This document shows, piece by piece, positions 6,731 to 15,234 of a stretch of DNA of 56,643 bases; position 1 is the stretch's first letter; every line of letters starts with the position of its first letter. The stretch is from Clostridia bacterium (lineage in GTDB: Bacteria; Bacillota; Clostridia; Christensenellales; CAG-138), in NCBI GenBank assembly GCA_017525875.1, contig JAFXSG010000038.1:1-56643 (forward strand). The letters run 5' to 3'. The notes beneath the pieces were generated by a model, which saw nothing but the letters and a program-made list of their open reading frames with translations, made no database searches and had not been told where the DNA came from. Made by a program: the position numbers and the translations under genes.

Positions 6731-7957
6731 TCAATCGCGGGAAGAAGCTTCAGGCATCACGAGCCCGCTGCAGCCGTTGAAGCGTGCGAAGCGCTCCGCG
6801 GCGGAGCGAACGGCGGCGGAAAGCCGCTTCCCTTTCCTGACGCCGGCCTCGAGCCAAACGTTTTTGACGGTGGGGACACCTGCCTCGCGATCCGGGATCG
6901 CTTCGATCCTGCCGATGAAGCGTTCGCCGTAAACGACGGGCAGCACATAGCAGCCGAATTCCCGTTTTTCCGCCGGAACGTAGATCTCCCATGAATATGA
7001 AAACCCGAAGATACTTTCGATGAGCTTTCTGTCCCAGAGGAAGGGATCGAGCGGCGCGATGAATTCACAGCGCGGCTTGAACTCTGCGGGCGACGCGGCA
7101 AGCTCCGCAAGCGGAAGATCCTCCGTCCGCAGATAGAACGGACCGGAGATCCCTTCAACGCGCGCTTCGGTGAGCAGCTCTTTCGACAAAAGAGCGGAAA
7201 CCGCCCGCTTACGCTCCTCCGCGCCAAAGCGCGCAAAGCCGGAGATCCCGAGAAACGCCGGAGAATTGCGGTCCCAAAGCAGGCCGACCGCTCCGATGCG
7301 CTTCATGACGCGCCATTCAAGGTGCTCCTCCGCGCCGGGCAGGGGGTCGGGCGCGTTCAGGTATTCGGAGGGGATGCAGCGCTCCGCAAGATCATAGCTC
7401 TTGCGCGTGCCGCTTTTGTGATGGATCGCGAGCTCCCCGGCGGTATAGAGCTGCTCGAGGACGGCGCGCGCCGCGTTCGTTTCGCCGTGCCAATTCCCGC
7501 TCCAATGGATCGCGGAAAACCACCGTGTTTTGCCCTCTATGGGCAGCGACGAGGACTCGACGGGGCCGTGCGCTTTGATATAGTCGAGCGCGGTTTTCCT
7601 AAGGCCGGCCATATCGGGGAACTGCGCCGCGTGAGCCTTGCAGTGTTCGCGGTAACGAAGGAAATACGGCCAGCTTTCGACGGGAAGGATCGCAAGCTCC
7701 TTATCGAGATAGTCGAAGAGCAGGCGGTCCTTATACAGCAGGTCGTAAAGCATTTTCTTCGTGAACCTGCCGACGCGGGACTGCAGCGTCAGCTCCGCGT
7801 TCCGCCCGCATACGTCCACGGGGTCGAACTGGATGCAGCCGCATTGGCGGACGTAGTCCAGCACGCCCTCTTTCCCGACAAAACGCCGCTCGCCGAGAAG
7901 CCCCTGACAGAGGAGCATGAAACGGCGCGCGGCGGTTTTTGAAAGAGTGATCATCAT
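6731..7957 (-). CDS. YcaQ/AlkX-type winged-helix DNA glycosylase
   Basis: The 408-aa protein matches the HTH_42 (AlkZ/YcaQ) superfamily of DNA glycosylases that unhook interstrand crosslinks and remove N-alkyl lesions. Near residue 43 it has Gln-Phe-Asp (CIQFDPVDV), the Gln-x-Asp catalytic pattern of the YcaQ/AlkX branch rather than the Gln-x-Gln of AlkZ. Winged-helix repeats and a C-terminal beta barrel follow, with the DPFLWDRKL motif near residue 310. It is five bases downstream of truA and shares its strand with truA, the AlaX gene and the MFS gene, so it probably belongs to that transcription unit. The substrate is inferred from the motif. Confidence 0.82.
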   Translation of the reverse strand: MMITLSKTAARRFMLLCQGLLGERRFVGKEGVLDYVRQCGCIQFDPVDVCGRNAELTLQSRVGRFTKKMLYDLLYKDRLLFDYLDKELAILPVESWPYFLRYREHCKAHAAQFPDMAGLRKTALDYIKAHGPVESSSLPIEGKTRWFSAIHWSGNWHGETNAARAVLEQLYTAGELAIHHKSGTRKSYDLAERCIPSEYLNAPDPLPGAEEHLEWRVMKRIGAVGLLWDRNSPAFLGISGFARFGAEERKRAVSALLSKELLTEARVEGISGPFYLRTEDLPLAELAASPAEFKPRCEFIAPLDPFLWDRKLIESIFGFSYSWEIYVPAEKREFGCYVLPVVYGERFIGRIEAIPDREAGVPTVKNVWLEAGVRKGKRLSAAVRSAAERFARFNGCSGLVMPEASSRD

Positions 7958-7962
7958 GAGGT

Positions 7963-8757
7963 TCAGAGCGTGTTAAAGGAGTTCTGCGAGAGGATATCCT
8001 CCGTGTCGAACGCGTCGTACTCCACGCGCCAGAGCGTCAGCCCGTGCGCGGGTGCGGTGTCGCCCGCGTTTTCGCGTGTGGGCTTGGCGAGCGCGTTTTC
8101 TATAACGGAGAGATCATCATAGCCCATGCCGATGCGCAGCATGGTGCCGACCATGATCCGGACCATGTTGTAGAGGAAGCCGCTGCCCGCCACGTCGTAG
8201 ACGAGCATATCGCCCTCGCGGCGCCATTCGGATCTATAGATAGTGCGGACGGTCGTCGCCGCCGTGCTGTTGACGGCCTTGAACGCCGCGAAATCATGCG
8301 TGCCGAGGAAGAGCGCCGCGGCCGCGTTGAGCCTTTCAAGGTCGAGCGGATAGTGGACGTGAAGCGCGGTGTCCGCGGTGAACGCGCTGTCGTGGAGCGT
8401 GTTGAGCACGCGGTAGCGGTAATGCTTTTTCCTGACGGAGAAGCGCGAATGGAAGCCGCCCTCGGCCTCGGGAGCAATAAAGCTCGCCTTGACGCGGATA
8501 TCCTTCGGCAGGCGCGTATTGACCGCGAACGCGATCTTATCCGCCGGGATGCGGCTTTCGGTGTCGAAATGCGCCACCTGCGCGCGGGCGTGAACGCCGC
8601 TGTCGGTCCTGCCGGAGGCGTGGAGCTTTATCTCCTCGCCCGTCACTTCGCCGAGCGCTTTTGCGAGGACCTCCTGCACGGAAACGCCGTTCGGCTGCAC
8701 CTGCCAGCCGACGTAGTTCGTTCCCCAGTATTCGATTATCAGAACGATGCGCTTCAA
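7963..8757 (-). CDS. truA: tRNA pseudouridine synthase A
   Basis: 264 aa, the usual TruA length. It isomerises U38-U40 in the anticodon stem-loop of many tRNAs. The catalytic Asp lies in GRTDSGVHARAQVAHF near residue 52; YRYRVLN and the C-terminal FLYNMVRIMVGTML segment are also typical. Spacing to the AlaX gene upstream is four bases and to ycaQ downstream five bases, consistent with one operon. In many Clostridia truA sits beside ABC cobalt transporter genes; here its company is different. Start at ATG 8757. Confidence 0.96.
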   Translation of the reverse strand: MKRIVLIIEYWGTNYVGWQVQPNGVSVQEVLAKALGEVTGEEIKLHASGRTDSGVHARAQVAHFDTESRIPADKIAFAVNTRLPKDIRVKASFIAPEAEGGFHSRFSVRKKHYRYRVLNTLHDSAFTADTALHVHYPLDLERLNAAAALFLGTHDFAAFKAVNSTAATTVRTIYRSEWRREGDMLVYDVAGSGFLYNMVRIMVGTMLRIGMGYDDLSVIENALAKPTRENAGDTAPAHGLTLWRVEYDAFDTEDILSQNSFNTL

Positions 8758-8761
8758 CAGC

Positions 8762-9991
8762 TTATCCCTCTATTGCCTTTATCATATAGCTTTTCAGCAT
8801 ATCCACGGTCTGCGCGTCCACCCCGCGGGAGGTCTTGCCCTGCGCGAAGAGAGGACTGCCGCCGCCCTTGCCGTTCACTGCCGCGTTCACGGCGGCGCAG
8901 AGCTCCTTCATCGAGAGCTTCACTCCCTGTGAACAGGCCATGCGGTAGTCCGTCCCGCCCTCGCGGTTTTCCGCGAAAACGAGCGCGGCAAAGGGCTCTT
9001 TCGCGCTTTCGGCAAGCCGGTCGCAGACGAGCTTGAGGTCGTTCGCGTTCATTCCGGCGAGCTTTTCGCACGTTATGAGCACGCTGCCGGCCTTAACTGC
9101 GTTTTCAACGAGAGCCGCCGCCGTGCCCGCCGCCAGGAGCGCGGACTTTGCCTTGAGCTCCGCTTTGGCGGCCGTAAGCTCGTCCATCTGCTTGCGGATG
9201 GCGTTCGGCAGCTCCTCGCGGGAGGTGGAATACTGCCTTGCGAGCGCGGTGAGCGCGGCGTGCTCGCGTACAGAGGCGCTGCTTGCGCGGCCGCCGCAGG
9301 CGAACCACAGCCTCGTGCCGCCCTTGTAGTGCTGGCTGTCCGTGATGCGGATCGCGCCGACCATGCCCGTATGGGGCAGGTGGGTGCCGCAGCAGGTGCA
9401 GCTGTCCACCTTGCCGTTGTCGATATAGACGATGCGCACCTCGCCCTGCGCCTTTTCCGCGCGTTTCCTGAGGCGCCGGCTGCTCGCGTCGTCCCCGTCC
9501 GTGACTTCGGTATGCACGGGCAGATCAGCCCGCACGGCGCGGTTCGCCGCAAGCTCCAGCTCCACGAGCTGCTCGGGCGCGAGCTCGATATCCAGATCGA
9601 TCGTGCAGTAATCCTCCGCCATGTGAAAGCCCACGTTGACCGCGCCGAAGAGCTTGCTCGCAAGGCCGGAGAGGACGTGCTCGCCGGTGTGCTGCTCGGC
9701 GTGATCGAGCCGGCGCGGCACGTCGAGATTGACCGTGACGGCTTCGCCCGGCGTGAAAGGCGCGGAGCAGGTGTGGAGGATCTCGCCGCCGACGGTATGG
9801 CAGTCGGTTATCTCGGCGGTCCCTGCGCCGGAAACGATGCTCCCCCGGTCCGGGAGCTGGCCGCCGCCCTCGGGGAAGATCGGCGTGCGGTCGAGCGCAA
9901 CGAGGTACGCCCCGTCCTTTGCGGTGCAGGAAACGACCTTTGCGGTGCAGGAAACGACCATAGGATATTCATAGTAAAGTATTTCAGTCAT
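8762..9991 (-). CDS. alanyl-tRNA editing protein, AlaX-L type
   Basis: The 409-aa protein is a free-standing relative of the AlaRS editing domain, which deacylates Ser-tRNA(Ala) and Gly-tRNA(Ala). It has the PEGGGQLPDRG entry motif, the zinc ligands HTGEH (HxxxH) and CTCCGTH (CxxxH), and a C-terminal DHHA1-type domain ending in a Gly-rich GKGGGSPLFAQG segment, so it is the long AlaX form. Near the N-terminus seven residues are repeated back to back (VVSCTAK VVSCTAK), caused by a 21-bp tandem duplication at 9916-9957. It overlaps the MFS gene by eight bases and is followed by truA after four, so translation is probably coupled. Confidence 0.9.
   Translation of the reverse strand: MTEILYYEYPMVVSCTAKVVSCTAKDGAYLVALDRTPIFPEGGGQLPDRGSIVSGAGTAEITDCHTVGGEILHTCSAPFTPGEAVTVNLDVPRRLDHAEQHTGEHVLSGLASKLFGAVNVGFHMAEDYCTIDLDIELAPEQLVELELAANRAVRADLPVHTEVTDGDDASSRRLRKRAEKAQGEVRIVYIDNGKVDSCTCCGTHLPHTGMVGAIRITDSQHYKGGTRLWFACGGRASSASVREHAALTALARQYSTSREELPNAIRKQMDELTAAKAELKAKSALLAAGTAAALVENAVKAGSVLITCEKLAGMNANDLKLVCDRLAESAKEPFAALVFAENREGGTDYRMACSQGVKLSMKELCAAVNAAVNGKGGGSPLFAQGKTSRGVDAQTVDMLKSYMIKAIEG
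9916..9957. repeat. 21-bp tandem duplication inside the AlaX gene
   Basis: Two adjacent identical 21-mers (9916-9936, 9937-9957; CCTTTGCGGTGCAGGAAACGA on the plus strand) add seven codons in frame just before the PEGGGQ motif. It looks like replication slippage; both copies are identical, so it is recent or conserved at base level. Confidence 0.9.
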
Positions 9992-11264
9992 CGGTTTCGC
10001 TCCTTTCGGGCGGAGTATCGGTTTCGTACAGCTTCGGATAGACTTTTTTATCGAGGATGAGCAGTATAACGGTCAGCAGGGCGGAGACCGCGAGCAGTGA
10101 GATTATGAGGATCCACGCCGCGGAGGAGCCGGCCTTGTCGTACAGCCTGCCGACGGAGATCTCGATCGCGCCCATGAAGACCGCGCTGACGACGGATATG
10201 ACGCCGGTCACGCGGCCCCTGTGGCTCGCCGGGATGCGCTTGGTCAGGTACGGCCCGTCGGCGAGCGTCGCGAAGATCTCGCCCCAGGTGAAGAGCAGCA
10301 TAGCGCAATAGTACGCGGGGATATGGCCGAGCAGCAGCAGGAACAGCAGATAGCCCGTCCCGACGAGCGCCTGCCCCGCGAGCAGCTTTTTGATCTCCGA
10401 AACCCGGCGCAGCAGCTTTGTGAAAAGCGGGGTGAACAGCACCACGACGATGCAGTTGAGGCTGGATATCGTGCCGAAGATCAGCGCGCCGTCTTCGCCG
10501 TGCACGCGGCCCATATCGAGGGGCATGATGTAGCTGTACTGGCTGTAGACCGCGCCGTAAACGGCGGCGATGACCACGTAGAGCAGCAGGATGCGGTTCT
10601 CCCTGAGAACTGCGAAAACGCCCGCCTTCCGCTCCTGCTGATAGACGGCTTCCCCGCCGTCGTCCGGTTCCTTGGAGATATCGCGCACGAAGAACAGGAT
10701 GAGCAGCGTCGAAAGAGCGATCGCCGCGCCGCTGATGATGAATATGAGATCGAGATGATCCTTGAAGAGAAGTCCTGCGATGGTGGGAGAGAGCACGAGG
10801 CCGAGATTCATGCCGAGGTAGGAGAGCGAGAACGCCTTCTGCCGGTCGCGCGTGGCGCTCATGTCCGCAAAGAGCGCGGAATAGGAGGGGTGCTCCATGC
10901 TCTGCAAAATGGCCGCGATGAGGATCAGCACGATAGTGGCCGGGCCGAGCGGCACGAAGCCCGCGGCGATATAGCAGCTGACCGAGATGAAATCGCAGAT
11001 CACGATCACGTTCTTTTTATTGTATCGGTCGGCAAGCTTACCGCCCACGAGGTTTGCGGGCAGCAGAACGAGGCCCGCCGCGATCATGAGCTCCGCGATA
11101 TCCTGCGCGCTCATGCCGAGCTTGCCGCTCAGTATCATGGTCAGCATCGGCCAGACCATGGAGCCCATGCCCGTCACGATCCTGCCGATGAACAGCACGT
11201 ATATTTCCCTGCGAAGGCCCCTGTACTGCGAAAAGAGGCCGGCGAGCTTTCTGAACATTTTCAC
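9984..11264 (-). CDS. major facilitator superfamily permease, efflux-like
   Basis: The 426-aa hydrophobic protein has about 12 membrane segments. The loop-2 motif of MFS exporters is present (GGKLADRYNKKNVIV, around residues 76-90) and a second RXXXR-type loop follows in the middle (RKAGVF ... ). It should export a small molecule, possibly a drug, across the cytoplasmic membrane; the substrate cannot be read. It is the first gene of the minus-strand run to ycaQ and overlaps the AlaX gene by eight bases. No regulator is adjacent. An importer role is less likely but not excluded. Confidence 0.85.
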   Translation of the reverse strand: MKMFRKLAGLFSQYRGLRREIYVLFIGRIVTGMGSMVWPMLTMILSGKLGMSAQDIAELMIAAGLVLLPANLVGGKLADRYNKKNVIVICDFISVSCYIAAGFVPLGPATIVLILIAAILQSMEHPSYSALFADMSATRDRQKAFSLSYLGMNLGLVLSPTIAGLLFKDHLDLIFIISGAAIALSTLLILFFVRDISKEPDDGGEAVYQQERKAGVFAVLRENRILLLYVVIAAVYGAVYSQYSYIMPLDMGRVHGEDGALIFGTISSLNCIVVVLFTPLFTKLLRRVSEIKKLLAGQALVGTGYLLFLLLLGHIPAYYCAMLLFTWGEIFATLADGPYLTKRIPASHRGRVTGVISVVSAVFMGAIEISVGRLYDKAGSSAAWILIISLLAVSALLTVILLILDKKVYPKLYETDTPPERSETDD

Positions 11265-11361
11265 CTTCTGCCGGACAGCGTCTTTTTATCCGGCGCCATC
11301 CTTTATTTTATCAAGCCCGGAGCAGAAAAGCAAGCGCGGAAAAAGCAAACGCCCGCAGGTG

Positions 11362-11391
11362 TTGACGGAAGCGGGCGGCGCGGGTTATAAT
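11362..11391 (+). promoter_or_regulatory. promoter for the chromate-transporter pair
   Basis: TTGACG (11362-11367), 18-base spacer, TATAAT (11386-11391). It lies 45 bases upstream of the ATG at 11436 and runs away from the MFS gene. Confidence 0.7.
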
Positions 11392-11435
11392 CTGGTCTGT
11401 AATGACGGGAGAGGACCACGAAAGGGCGAACGGAA

Positions 11436-12047
11436 ATGGGAAGCCGTGATAAAACCGAAAAGAAAAGCCTTATAAAGACGCTGGCGGAGCTCGCACTGAC
11501 CTTCTTCAGGATAGGTCTGTTCACGTTCGGCGGGGGCTATGCCATGATCTCGATAATCGAGCACGACTGCGTTGAAAAACGGGCATGGATAACGCACGAC
11601 GACATGATGAACATCACCGTTATCGCGGAGAGCACGCCCGGGCCGGTCGCGATCAACTGCGCCACGTTCGTGGGCTACAAGCGGGCGGGGCTCCCCGGCG
11701 CCGCCTGCGCGACGCTCGGCGTGGTGCTGCCCTCGTTCATAATCATCTATCTGATATCGCTTTTTTTGAACGGACTGCTCGAGATAAAAGCGGTCGCAAG
11801 CGCGTTCCGCGGGATCAAGCTCGCGGTCGGCGTGCTGATCGTTCAGGCGGCGGTGAACATGATCCGCAAGATGAAAAAGGACACACTTGCCGTCACGATC
11901 CTCAGCCTGTCCTTTGCGGCGATGCTGCTTATCAATATCTTCGCGCTTGATTTCTCGAGCATCAGCCTGATGCTGATCGCCGCGGCGGTGAGCCTTGCGG
12001 CGTACTGCGTGAGCCTGCTCAAAAACAGGAAGGAGGGCGAAAAATGA
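11436..12047 (+). CDS. chrA: chromate transporter, N-half subunit (short CHR)
   Basis: A 203-aa membrane protein of the chromate ion transporter (CHR) family in its split form. It has the FTFGGGYAMISIIEH entry motif and ESTPGPVAINCATFVGYKRAG, and about five hydrophobic segments. In short-chain CHR systems two homologous subunits together form the exporter. The gene starts at ATG 11436 with a weak AAGGG-like site. Its stop codon overlaps the start of the second subunit (ATGA at 12044), so the two are translationally coupled. The physiological substrate may be an oxyanion other than chromate. Confidence 0.88.
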   Translation: MGSRDKTEKKSLIKTLAELALTFFRIGLFTFGGGYAMISIIEHDCVEKRAWITHDDMMNITVIAESTPGPVAINCATFVGYKRAGLPGAACATLGVVLPSFIIIYLISLFLNGLLEIKAVASAFRGIKLAVGVLIVQAAVNMIRKMKKDTLAVTILSLSFAAMLLINIFALDFSSISLMLIAAAVSLAAYCVSLLKNRKEGEK

Positions 12048-12619
12048 GCCTTCTCGAACTGTTCTGGGGCTTCCTCAAGGTCGGCTGCTTCTCGTTCGGC
12101 GGGGCGTACGCCGCTATACCGATCATCCGCGATATCGTCCGCAGCTACGGCTGGCTCACGGACGAGGCGCTCGAACACATGATCGCCGTCAGCGAAAGCA
12201 CGCCCGGCCCGATCATGGTCAACCTCGCGACCTACGTCGGCGCGGATCGGGGAGGCTTCCCCGGCGCGGCGCTGGCGACCTTCGCCGTGGTGCTGCCCGC
12301 GTTCCTGATAATCGTCTTACTGCTCGCCGTGTTCAAGAACGCGGAGAAGAACCGCTTCGTGCAGGCGCTGCTCGCGGGGCTCAAGCCCTGCGTGACCGGC
12401 GTCATCCTCGCGGTCGGCGCGTACATGATCCTCTGCAATATCATGCCCGGGGAGAACGGAGGCTTCGCGGCTGCCGGCTTCGACCTCAAAGCGCTCGTCA
12501 TCACGCTGATCCTCGGCGCGGCGGCGATCCTCTGGCGAAAACTCAAAAAGAAACGGCTCTCACCGATCCTGCTGATCGTCATCGCGGCTGGGCTCGGGAT
12601 GATCGCCTACGGGGTGTGA
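12044..12619 (+). CDS. chromate transporter, C-half subunit (short CHR)
   Basis: 191 aa, the second subunit of the pair. It repeats the family motifs in the same order: SFGGAYAAIPIIRDI, ESTPGPIMVNLATYVG, GFPGAALATFAVVLP. It is a separate CHR domain rather than a fragment cut from the first gene, because it has its own start and complete N-terminal motif. The hairpin array at 12627-12808 and a terminator at 12828 follow directly, so this operon ends here. Confidence 0.88.
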   Translation: MSLLELFWGFLKVGCFSFGGAYAAIPIIRDIVRSYGWLTDEALEHMIAVSESTPGPIMVNLATYVGADRGGFPGAALATFAVVLPAFLIIVLLLAVFKNAEKNRFVQALLAGLKPCVTGVILAVGAYMILCNIMPGENGGFAAAGFDLKALVITLILGAAAILWRKLKKKRLSPILLIVIAAGLGMIAYGV

Positions 12620-12626
12620 AAAGAGA

Positions 12627-12808
12627 AGCTAAATTCGCTGCGCGAGCTAAATTATGCTTTGCATAGCTAAATTTGCTCCGCAAGCTAAATTCGGCTCCGC
12701 CGAGCCAAAGGCAGCGAATTTAATCTAGCTGAAAACCGCAGGTTTTCAATTTAGCTGTTTGCCGCCGGGCAAACAATTTAGCTGTCGCGCAATGCGCGGC
12801 AATTTAGC
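12627..12808. repeat. array of mini-hairpins joined by AGCTAAATT linkers, inverted in the middle
   Basis: The left half has four direct AGCTAAATT linkers (12627-12635, 12645-12653, 12665-12673, 12683-12691) separated by small self-complementary inserts of differing sequence (CGCTGCGCG, ATGCTTTGCAT, TGCTCCGCA, CGGCTCCGCCG). The right half has the reverse complement AATTTAGCT (12748-12756, 12775-12783, partial 12801-12808) separated by longer hairpins (12731-12747, 12757-12774, 12784-12800). Every insert is a hairpin, and the two halves can pair with each other. It follows the chromate-transporter operon and precedes a terminator. I know no named family for it. Confidence 0.85.
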
Positions 12809-12827
12809 CAAAATGAAGCACAAGAAT

Positions 12828-12866
12828 AAAGAACAGATCGATCACTTCGGTCTGTTCTTTCATTTT
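12828..12866 (+). terminator. bidirectional terminator between chrA pair and spoIVFB
   Basis: A 10-bp stem AAAGAACAGA/TCTGTTCTTT (12828-12837 with 12851-12860), extendable by a G-T pair, followed by TTTCATTTTA. On the minus strand the stem overlaps the stop codon of spoIVFB (12860-12862), so it can serve both convergent genes. Confidence 0.8.
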
Positions 12867-13744
12867 ATCAGTTCCCCGAGCTTCGCCCGCGTTTCCCCGC
12901 GAAGCACGGCCTCGGTGAGGCGGCCCTCGTCCACGGCGCCGACGGTGCGCAGCGCGTCGTCCACAACGAGGATCAGCCCGTAGCCGCCGCCCTCCACGGC
13001 GCGCAGCGCGTCCGAAACGGTGCAGGAAAGGTGCATCGCGGCGGGCGTGACGCGAAGCGGCCTGCCTCCGGCCAGCCTGACCGCCGCGGCGAGCCTGCGC
13101 CGCGCGCTGAGCCCGGCGGAGCGGCGGCGTTCCCGAAAAGCGGCGAAAACGAGGAAAATGCCGGTCAGCACAAGCGAGCAGTTCGCGGCGGCGCTCCCGC
13201 GGGCAGAAATCAAAAGAAGCGAACCGCCGAGCGCCAAGAGAACGCCTGCGGCGGCGCCCAAAAAGGCAAGGACAGCCACCGCCCGGCCTCCGCCCCGCCC
13301 GCGTTCAATAAAAGCGAGCGCGAGCCGCCCGCCGTCGAGCGGCAGAACGGGCAGAAGGTTGACCGCTCCGAGCGTCAGATTGAATGAAGCAAGCAGCCTG
13401 AGCGCCTCCCGGGGAGCGGCGCCGGCCGCCTCCGCAAAGCCGGCGGCACAGACGGCGATGAGCAGGCTCGTCACCGGCCCGGCGGCAGCGATCGCCAGGT
13501 CCTCATTCGGCGTTTCGCCGCCGCGGTCGAGCCTTGCGATGAAGCCGAAGGGCCATACCTCGAGCGCGAGCACGCGGCAGCCGAGGCGGCGCGCCGTGAA
13601 CGCGTGCGCCAGCTCGTGCGCGGCGAGCGAGGAGAGCATGACGAGCGCTTCATCCGTCCTGCCGGCGATCACCGCAGCGGGCAGCAGGAGCAGCACGGGC
13701 ACGGAGCAGTTGAGCTCCGTTCTGCCGAAATACGCGACGCGCAT
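12860..13744 (-). CDS. spoIVFB: SpoIVFB-type intramembrane metalloprotease (site-2 protease)
   Basis: 294 aa, M50 family. The zinc motif HELAH is near residue 44 and the second motif NLLPVLPLDGGR near residue 133; several hydrophobic segments surround them. A CBS-like domain occupies the last ~70 residues. SpoIVFB cleaves pro-sigma-K in the mother cell, held in check by SpoIVFA. The gene starts at the TGATG overlap with the upstream M23-like gene, the classical spoIVFA-spoIVFB order. The C-terminal CBS module agrees with the Bacillus protein, where it senses ATP. High GC and codon use match the neighbours. Confidence 0.9.
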   Translation of the reverse strand: MRVAYFGRTELNCSVPVLLLLPAAVIAGRTDEALVMLSSLAAHELAHAFTARRLGCRVLALEVWPFGFIARLDRGGETPNEDLAIAAAGPVTSLLIAVCAAGFAEAAGAAPREALRLLASFNLTLGAVNLLPVLPLDGGRLALAFIERGRGGGRAVAVLAFLGAAAGVLLALGGSLLLISARGSAAANCSLVLTGIFLVFAAFRERRRSAGLSARRRLAAAVRLAGGRPLRVTPAAMHLSCTVSDALRAVEGGGYGLILVVDDALRTVGAVDEGRLTEAVLRGETRAKLGELIK

Positions 13745-14436
13745 CAGCCGAGCCTTGCGCGGACGCCGAGGAACTCGAGCGGGTCGACGGGCCGCCCTGC
13801 CTTCGTGACGCGGATATAGAGCACGTCGCCGCGGAGCGTTCCGAGCACGGTGCGCTGCAGCAGGGGCTGACCGCGCTCAACGAGCACCGTGTCAAGCCCG
13901 TAATAGGTCACCTCGATATCCCCGCTGTGGGCGACCGTCACGACGCCGCCGGCGCCGTCCGTTCCCGCCTGAACGGATCTCACCGTCCCCGCAAGGACGG
14001 AGAACACCTCGCTCCCCGCGGCGGCGTAGATCTTTGCGGTCAGATCGTCGTTCACAAAGCCGCTGTCCATGGCGAGCGGCAGGATCGGGCTGTCCGTCGG
14101 GGCGAAGACCTCGATGAAATTGCTCATCTCGATCAGCTTCAGCCTGCCGAGCCGCTCTTCGCCGCTCTCCTCGCCGGGATCCGACTGCGCCGCGGAAGCG
14201 AGGACCGCGAGCGTTTCGCCGGAAAGATCGCTCCTTGAAAGCTCCAGGGCGAAAAACAGCGAGAACGCGCATACCGCCGCGAGAAAGACGGCGAACAGCG
14301 CCGAGGGCGACGGACCTAAGCGCCGCCGCACCCGCATTACGGGCGGAGCAAAGCTCCTTGCGGCGCGGTCAGTCGGGAGCGGCGCCGGGGTGCGGACGTA
14401 TGAATGGAAGTTCATGCCGTTATCGTTGCTGTTCAT
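13744..14436 (-). CDS. spoIVFA: SpoIVFA-like membrane-anchored M23 protein
   Basis: 230 aa: a cytoplasmic basic N-terminus (about 1-45), one membrane segment (about 46-66, ALFAVFLAAVCAFSLFF), and an extracellular LytM/M23 fold in the second half. The His-x-His and HxxxD zinc residues of active M23 peptidases are not visible, which is normal for SpoIVFA, a regulator that is cut by SpoIVB to release SpoIVFB. It is directly upstream of spoIVFB with a 1-base stop/start overlap. The symbol rests on context plus domain. Confidence 0.82.
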   Translation of the reverse strand: MNSNDNGMNFHSYVRTPAPLPTDRAARSFAPPVMRVRRRLGPSPSALFAVFLAAVCAFSLFFALELSRSDLSGETLAVLASAAQSDPGEESGEERLGRLKLIEMSNFIEVFAPTDSPILPLAMDSGFVNDDLTAKIYAAAGSEVFSVLAGTVRSVQAGTDGAGGVVTVAHSGDIEVTYYGLDTVLVERGQPLLQRTVLGTLRGDVLYIRVTKAGRPVDPLEFLGVRARLG

Positions 14437-14494
14437 AAGGATCCCTGCCTCTGCTTTTTTTACAGCTTATTCGGCAGGGAGGGCAAAAATGCGA

Positions 14495-14524
14495 AAAACA
14501 GCACGGCCGGAGCCGTGCTGTTTT
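14495..14524 (-). terminator. terminator of the zinc-ribbon gene
   Basis: A 13-bp perfect stem (14495-14507 with 14512-14524), loop CGGA, with AAAA/TTTT at its base, so it can act in both directions. It lies 24 bases past the stop of 14548-15192 on the minus strand. Confidence 0.85.
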
Positions 14525-14547
14525 GCTGCCTGACGGATAAAAACCGA

Positions 14548-15192
14548 TTACTTGATGATCTTGACGCCGCCGACGATGGGGAGATCCTTCTTGTTGCCCT
14601 TTGCCGCGTGGACGATGCCGAAGATCGCAAGCACGACGATGGCGATAGCCGCAATGATGAAGAGCACGTTGAAGATGTAGAACGGGAAGTGCCTCTTGAT
14701 GACGTAGGTAACGCCGTAGAAGCTGTCCTTCTTGACAAAGATCAGCCAGTTGAGCCAGCGGAGGATCAGAAGACCGATGGCACAGATGCTGAGGATGAGG
14801 CCGTTATTGGTGTGGAAACGGGCGAACGGAGAGTTCTTGCCGACGAAGAACGGAACGAGCAGGATGCCGCCGACGAAGATGATCTCAATGAGGATGCCGC
14901 CCAAACGGTTGGTGGTCATAGCGGAGAAAGCAAGCGAGATCGCCACAGCGTAGGCAAGGATCGCCATGATCTTGTTCTTCACGTTGTTTGCGTCCGCGCG
15001 CTCCTCTTCGGTCTTCTCGACGGTCTTGGTGTTGAAATAGCCGGCGAGCTGGCCCTTTGCGTCATTGGTGTTCAGCTTGATGTCGGGCGCGGTACGCTCG
15101 CTCTTTTCGGGCTCGGCGACGGCCGCACCGCAGTACGGGCAGAATTTGGTTTCCGCGGGAACTTCTTTTCCGCATTTGCTGCAAAATGCCAT
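14548..15192 (-). CDS. zinc-ribbon membrane protein
   Basis: 214 aa with an N-terminal zinc ribbon (CSKCGKEVP ... CPYCG, residues 4-21), an acidic Lys-rich linker, and four hydrophobic segments from about residue 75 on. The ribbon-plus-membrane design is common in Clostridia and resembles DUF4870-type proteins; the function is unknown. It has GGAGG upstream of its start, a terminator of its own, and lies 42 bases downstream of the coiled-coil/hydrolase gene on the same strand, so they may be co-transcribed. Confidence 0.75.
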   Translation of the reverse strand: MAFCSKCGKEVPAETKFCPYCGAAVAEPEKSERTAPDIKLNTNDAKGQLAGYFNTKTVEKTEEERADANNVKNKIMAILAYAVAISLAFSAMTTNRLGGILIEIIFVGGILLVPFFVGKNSPFARFHTNNGLILSICAIGLLILRWLNWLIFVKKDSFYGVTYVIKRHFPFYIFNVLFIIAAIAIVVLAIFGIVHAAKGNKKDLPIVGGVKIIK

Positions 15193-15234
15193 AATGAATG
15201 CCTCCTGATAATGATTATATGTTAAGCTGCGAGC

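Noticed and set aside
10221-11390. 389-codon plus-strand frame antisense to the MFS gene
   Set aside because: His/Asp/Arg-rich mirror of a hydrophobic protein; its 3' end runs over the chrA promoter.
11436-12619. Frameshifted single chrA gene
   Set aside because: Each half has the full set of CHR motifs and the ATGA overlap is normal for the two-subunit short-chain form.
12627-12808. CRISPR array
   Set aside because: The constant unit is only nine bases, the variable inserts are 9-19 bases and self-complementary, and no cas gene is nearby.
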